From contig JAKEHX010000444.1 in assembly GCA_022614795.1 (NCBI GenBank), forward strand, positions 1 to 6,332: 6,332 bases of DNA, written 5' to 3'. The notes under the pieces were generated by a model. It ran no database searches. It was not told the origin of the DNA and saw only the letters and a list, made by a program, of their open reading frames with translations. The position numbers and the translations under genes were made by a program. This document shows, piece after piece, positions 5,440-6,332 of the stretch. Source of the stretch: Planctomycetaceae bacterium. Its GTDB lineage: Bacteria > Planctomycetota > Planctomycetia > Pirellulales > Pirellulaceae. The first letter of the stretch is position 1. The number at the start of each line of letters is the position of its first letter.

Positions 5440-5512
5440 GGGGTCGGGAGTCTTTGTCGGGCGAAGATCGTCAATTATGGACAGCCATGTTCCGACAAAG
5501 ACTCCCGACCCC
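5440..5512. repeat. 21-bp perfect inverted repeat with 31-nt centre (REPIN/MITE-like)
   Basis: The left arm 5440-5460 (begins GGGGTCGGGAGTC, ends TTTGTCGG) is the exact reverse complement of the right arm 5492-5512. The 31-nt centre contains a small ATGG-ACAG-CCAT hairpin (5477-5488). A stem this long without mismatch is far beyond chance. There is no transposase gene in the element, so it would be non-autonomous, perhaps moved by a REP-associated tyrosine (IS200/IS605-type) transposase elsewhere (inference). Confidence 0.8.
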
Positions 5513-5551
5513 CTGGCTCCGCGTCGGCCACGGGATACGGTTGCACCAATC

Positions 5552-5575
5552 CAGAAGTCTGGCGACTTCTGCTAC
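5552..5575. repeat. 24-nt palindromic repeat element, copy B
   Basis: CAGAAGTC-TGGC-GACTTCTG followed by CTAC, the partner of the element at 5151-5174 in the same orientation. It ends 5 bp before the ribosome-binding site of the HTH gene, so in a transcript from further upstream it would form a stem in the 5' leader. Confidence 0.8.
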
Positions 5576-5591
5576 GCCAAGAGGACTTTCC

Positions 5592-6284
5592 ATGATTGTC
5601 AATCCACGACCGCTGACGTTGCCGCGGGACCGGCGCAAACCCAGCCCGCGGAACATGCAGATCTATGAGGAAGTGCGCCTGTCGGGCCAGCGGCAGGCCG
5701 AGGTGGCTGCGCGGCATGGACTCAACCAGCAGCGGGTGTCGCAAATCTGCCAGCAGGTCGATCGCTGGCGCCAGTGGGCGGCCGCCTCGCCCGACTATGA
5801 AGCGATCGAGGCTGAGCAGCGCAGGCAGCGGCTACTGGCGGCCCGCAAGCGGCACGAGCAAGTCCTGCTGCTAGCGCTGAGGCAGGCCGTGCAGCCCAGC
5901 CAAAGCCTCGTGACCGAGCGGCGCGTCACCGACAAGCACGGAACATCGGTAAGCCGGACCGAGAAGGTGATCCCGACGAGCGCGGCGTGGGCGGGGCTCG
6001 TCTTCAAGGCGTCGAGCAGCGTGGCGCAATTGAGCGAGAAGCTGGGGGTCGATGTGGAATCGAATTTCCTGGCAGAGGAGATCGATCGGCTGCTGGCCCA
6101 GGTGATGACGGCGGAGGCGAGCGAGGAAGAAGAACCAAACGAGGGGTCTAACTCTAGTACCTCTAGTGAAGTTAAGTCTGAAAGTAGCTCAACCGAGCGC
6201 GGTGGCGGCGAGGCATTAAACTCGCTAACCGATTTGGCGGCAAGCACTTGCGGCGAAATGAGTGGCTGCGGAGAGGAGGTTTAA
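5592..6284 (+). CDS. Helix-turn-helix protein, possibly phage terminase small-subunit-like
   Basis: A 230-residue protein. Residues 22-60 (MQIYEEVRLSGQRQAEVAARH, then GLNQQRVSQICQQVDRW) form a clear helix-turn-helix with recognition helix near 45-57. Residues 66-100 are a charged helix, probably coiled coil (EAEQRRQRLLAARKRHEQVLLLALRQ). A TERRVTDKHGTSVSRTEKV segment at 108-126 looks like a beta hairpin. An acidic, Ser-rich tail follows from about 175. HTH plus coiled coil plus variable tail resembles phage terminase small subunits and similar mobile-element proteins; this is inference, and a plain DNA-binding regulator is possible. Start ATG 5592 has AGAGGA 7 nt upstream; the frame is open farther left, but that part would translate the repeat elements. 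The tail (about 6145-6200) uses AT-richer codons (TCT, AGT, GTT) than the rest, suggesting a recent or inserted segment. Confidence 0.75.
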   Translation: MIVNPRPLTLPRDRRKPSPRNMQIYEEVRLSGQRQAEVAARHGLNQQRVSQICQQVDRWRQWAAASPDYEAIEAEQRRQRLLAARKRHEQVLLLALRQAVQPSQSLVTERRVTDKHGTSVSRTEKVIPTSAAWAGLVFKASSSVAQLSEKLGVDVESNFLAEEIDRLLAQVMTAEASEEEEPNEGSNSSTSSEVKSESSSTERGGGEALNSLTDLAASTCGEMSGCGEEV

Positions 6285-6297
6285 AGCGGTCAAAAAA

Positions 6298-6332
6298 ATG
6301 AAAAATTGGGGGGCTGAAAGGCTAGTGGGAGC
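6298..6332 (+). CDS. Possible start of the next gene (runs off the window)
   Basis: ATG at 6298 opens a frame MKNWGAERLVG that continues to the window end. It lies 13 bp after the HTH gene on the same strand. The only GGAGG (6274-6278) is about 19 nt upstream, too far for a standard ribosome-binding site, and the A-rich CAAAAAAATGAAAAA context could equally be spacer. Only eleven codons are visible, so the product cannot be named. Confidence 0.3.
   Translation, partial: MKNWGAERLVG

Larger units (their letters stand above)
5123..5591. other. Repeat-rich intergenic region without a supported gene
   Basis: Between the operon's regulatory region and the plus-strand HTH gene I find no reading frame with protein-like composition, no tRNA and no rRNA. 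It contains two copies of a 24-nt hairpin element, a long inverted repeat, a CGTGAC/GTCACG hairpin (5196-5214) and a GC-rich hairpin with an AAAG loop (5311-5330). The remainder (about 5215-5310 and 5331-5438) shows nothing I can assign. This looks like a landing zone for small non-autonomous repeats. Confidence 0.6.

Noticed and set aside
5151..5575. CRISPR-like array
   Set aside because: There are only two copies, 400 bp apart, with no regular spacing, and the elements are self-contained hairpins.
5373..5591. Upstream extension of the HTH gene (303 codons in total)
   Set aside because: The extension would translate the inverted repeat and hairpin elements, starts with a TTG, and is not needed, since ATG 5592 has a good ribosome-binding site.

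Overview
The window looks like chromosomal DNA of a planctomycete, probably of the Pirellulales type. The reasons are a GC-rich sequence, a PF07638-type ECF sigma factor next to a Hanks-type serine/threonine kinase with the planctomycete-style MDHPNIAKVLDAG segment, and many short palindromic and tandem repeats of the kind scattered through such genomes. The taxonomic call is inference from family style and repeat content, not from a marker gene.

Layout. Everything from 1 to 5040 that I accept as coding is on the minus strand. At the right, a TetR/AcrR-family repressor gene (4390-5040) is followed without a break by two tandem AarF/ABC1/UbiB-family kinase-like genes (2925-4385 and 1463-2920). 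Each junction has a 4-bp gap, and the Shine-Dalgarno sequence of each kinase gene lies in the last two codons of the gene before it (GGA GGG TAG). Upstream of tetR is a good sigma70-type promoter (TTGACG-16 bp-TAGAAT) bracketed by two near-identical palindromes, AAWATGAGCRTGCTCRC, which are strong candidates for the repressor's own operators. I read this as one self-regulated tetR-aarF-aarF operon. Farther left are an ECF-like sigma factor gene (613-1227) and the 5' part of a serine/threonine protein kinase gene (1-484, running off the window), a common planctomycete signalling pair.

Right of the operon, 5041-5591 holds no gene I can support but is dense in repeats: two copies of a 24-nt hairpin element whose stem differs at one base pair by a compensatory change, and a 21-bp perfect inverted repeat around a 31-nt centre. 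Then comes a plus-strand gene (5592-6284) for a helix-turn-helix protein with a charged, serine-rich tail, plausibly phage terminase small-subunit-like. A possible next ORF starts at 6298.

Several genes carry in-frame repeat insertions: heptamers in the kinase, a palindrome-bounded segment in sigma region 2, and an 18-bp duplication in the TetR ligand domain. The most interesting unit is the TetR-controlled pair of gaplessly aligned (about 66% identical by hand count) ABC1 kinases, with no quinone-biosynthesis gene in view.
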